A stretch of 7,707 nt of DNA from positions 10,462 to 18,168 of the forward strand of contig DDRC01000160.1 of the NCBI GenBank assembly GCA_002342985.1, given 5' to 3'. The notes under the pieces were generated by a model. It saw only the letters and a list, made by a program, of their open reading frames with translations. It did not search any database and was not told where the DNA came from. Source of the stretch: Flavobacteriales bacterium UBA2426. GTDB taxonomy: Bacteria > Bacteroidota > Bacteroidia > Flavobacteriales_F > PHOS-HE28. Positions 6,359 through 7,707 of this stretch are shown here, piece by piece (position 1 is the stretch's first letter; every line of letters starts with the position of its first letter). The position numbers and the translations under genes were made by a program.

Positions 6359-6393
6359 GCAGCCAAGGTATCCATGGCTGAGCCTGGCAGGCG

Positions 6394-7707
6394 TCAAGCC
6401 CGCGGCCGGGGCCGCACACGGGCCTGCGCAGAACGGATGGCGGTGGCCAGGAGAAGGGCGAGGGCCAGCCACGAGGCCGAGCGCCCGATGAGGTCGCCGT
6501 GGCGGACGAAGAAGGTGACCTCCTCATTCAGCCGCACGGTGGCCGCGAAGGCGGTCGGCACCCACCAGTCCGTGCCCTGGCGCACGATGCCGCGCTGATC
6601 CACCACGCACGATATCCCGGTGTTCGCCGACCGCACCACATCCCTCCGGGTCTCGATGGCGCGCAGGCTGGAGAACGTGAGGTGCTGCCGGTAGCCAGGC
6701 GAATCGCCCCACCAGCCGTCGTTGGTCATCACCGCGATGAGGGAGCCGCCGTTGCGCACATGCGCGGCGATGTGCTCGCCGAAGACCGACTCGTAGCAGA
6801 TGGCCGGCACGATGGCCAGATCGGATGAGGCATCACGCAGCACGCTACGCTCCTCCTGCTGGCCCAGGCTACCCGTGGTGCCCCCCAGATCGAGCGCGAG
6901 CGTGCCGAGCGGGCCCAGCACCTCCTCGAATGGCATCAGTTCCACCCCGGCCACCAGCTTGCTCTTGTGGTAGGATTCGATGCCCCCCTGCGCCGGCATC
7001 CAGAGCGCGGCATTGTAGGCTTCGTACCAGTAGGGGCTGTCGCCGATGCGCCGCGCGGTGAGCGGTCGATCGCCCTCGCCGCGGAACCACCGGTCGCTGC
7101 TCATGCCGCAGAGCACGGCCACACCCGGGTGCTGCTGCTGGAATGCCTGAAGACGCTGCACGGAGCGCGCTGACGGCAGGTCGTTCTCCCAAAGGCCATT
7201 GAAGAGGAGTCCGCCCTCCGTCATGTTCACGGTGCCGGTTTCCTGCAGGGCGGTCTCCGGGAACACCACCAGCCGCGTGTTCCCGGTGATGTGCGGCTCC
7301 GCAAGCGCCAGCATGCGTTCCAGCTGCTCCAGGGCATCCATTCCCCCGAACTTCTCCCGGTAGGGGTCGATGTTGGGCTGCACCACCACCACCTCCATGG
7401 GCCGCCCCTGATCATGCCTGTACTGGTTGAAGCGGTGGACCGAAGCACCGATGGGCAGTGAGACGGCGAGGGCCGTTGCGGCACCGAGCGCGAGGGCCTT
7501 CCGGCGCCGGTGCGGCCATGCCATCAGCATGGCCTGGAGGGCCAGGCTCACGGCCCACACCCACACCGTGCCGCCGAGCGCACCGGTGTGCTCGTACCAC
7601 TGCACCCAGGCAGGCTGCGCGGCGAACGCATTGCCCAGGCTGAGCCAGGGCCACTGCAGGTCCCAGTCATGATGGAGGCGCTCGAACGCGAGCCAGAGCA
7701 CCGGCAG
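6394..7707 (-). CDS. lnt: Apolipoprotein N-acyltransferase, N-terminus missing at the window edge
   Basis: Lnt moves an acyl chain from phospholipid to the N-terminal cysteine of lipoproteins at the periplasmic face of the inner membrane. The gene enters from the right edge with no start visible; 437 codons are present, so much of the N-terminal membrane domain is missing. Residues below are counted from the GTG at 7701. WLAFERLHHDWDLQWPWLSLG is a typical Lnt pre-domain segment. Two membrane helices lie at about 43-62 and 69-88, then the nitrilase-like domain with VVQPNID, catalytic Glu149 in VVFPETALQ, Lys246 in YHKSKLVAGVE, and Cys302 in PAICYESVF. NDGWWGDSPGYRQHL, RAIETRR and SANTGISCVVD follow as expected. 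A final membrane helix lies near 409-425. All three catalytic residues are intact. The stop lies 35 bp before the probable pabB start. Confidence 0.94.
   Translation of the reverse strand: MPVLWLAFERLHHDWDLQWPWLSLGNAFAAQPAWVQWYEHTGALGGTVWVWAVSLALQAMLMAWPHRRRKALALGAATALAVSLPIGASVHRFNQYRHDQGRPMEVVVVQPNIDPYREKFGGMDALEQLERMLALAEPHITGNTRLVVFPETALQETGTVNMTEGGLLFNGLWENDLPSARSVQRLQAFQQQHPGVAVLCGMSSDRWFRGEGDRPLTARRIGDSPYWYEAYNAALWMPAQGGIESYHKSKLVAGVELMPFEEVLGPLGTLALDLGGTTGSLGQQEERSVLRDASSDLAIVPAICYESVFGEHIAAHVRNGGSLIAVMTNDGWWGDSPGYRQHLTFSSLRAIETRRDVVRSANTGISCVVDQRGIVRQGTDWWVPTAFAATVRLNEEVTFFVRHGDLIGRSASWLALALLLATAIRSAQARVRPRPRA

Noticed and set aside
1..7707. CRISPR arrays, tRNA or rRNA genes, insertion sequences, integration sites
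   Set aside because: No regularly spaced repeats, cloverleaf-like sequences, transposase or integrase coding, or terminal inverted repeats were seen. The DNA is almost fully occupied by the eight minus-strand genes.

Overview
The window is a GC-rich stretch in which all eight recognisable genes lie on the minus strand, so transcription runs from high to low coordinates. The protein families point to Bacteroidota, probably a GC-rich Flavobacteriales-type lineage. The evidence is a Bacteroidetes-style DsbD with a CANC thioredoxin domain, a Bacteroidetes-type Lnt, an ORF6N-domain protein, a small conserved protein I associate with Flavobacteria, and mostly weak or absent Shine-Dalgarno sequences. 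This is inference from family resemblance; there is no 16S or other taxonomic marker.

In transcription order: (1) lnt, apolipoprotein N-acyltransferase, cut by the right edge of the window (6394-7707). (2) pabB, aminodeoxychorismate synthase component I (5123-6358), probably from a GTG start. (3) tilS, tRNA-Ile lysidine synthetase (3823-5142), overlapping the end of pabB by 20 bp. (4) A 95-codon gene of unknown function (3457-3744). (5) A small exported stand-alone DsbD-alpha-like protein (2923-3366), followed after 2 bp by (6) full-length dsbD (860-2920). (7) An ORF6N-domain putative DNA-binding protein (234-764). (8) gmhA, sedoheptulose-7-phosphate isomerase (1-218), cut by the left edge.

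Most of the window is core metabolism and envelope housekeeping: lipoprotein acylation, folate precursor synthesis, tRNA modification, electron transfer to the periplasm for disulfide reduction, and heptose synthesis for lipopolysaccharide. lnt-pabB-tilS look like one compact unit. The small DsbD-alpha protein and dsbD form a second tight pair. ORF6N and gmhA are separated by only 15 bp and may be co-transcribed.

I see no convincing new multi-gene system. The most interesting signals are two. One is a perfect 14-bp-arm palindrome inside the ORF6N coding sequence, which shares its outer half-site with a second inverted repeat just upstream of the same gene. The other is the duplicated DsbD-alpha domain encoded as a separate exported protein directly ahead of dsbD. 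No tRNA, rRNA, CRISPR array, insertion sequence or convincing intrinsic terminator was seen, and no gene-free stretch exceeds 300 bases.
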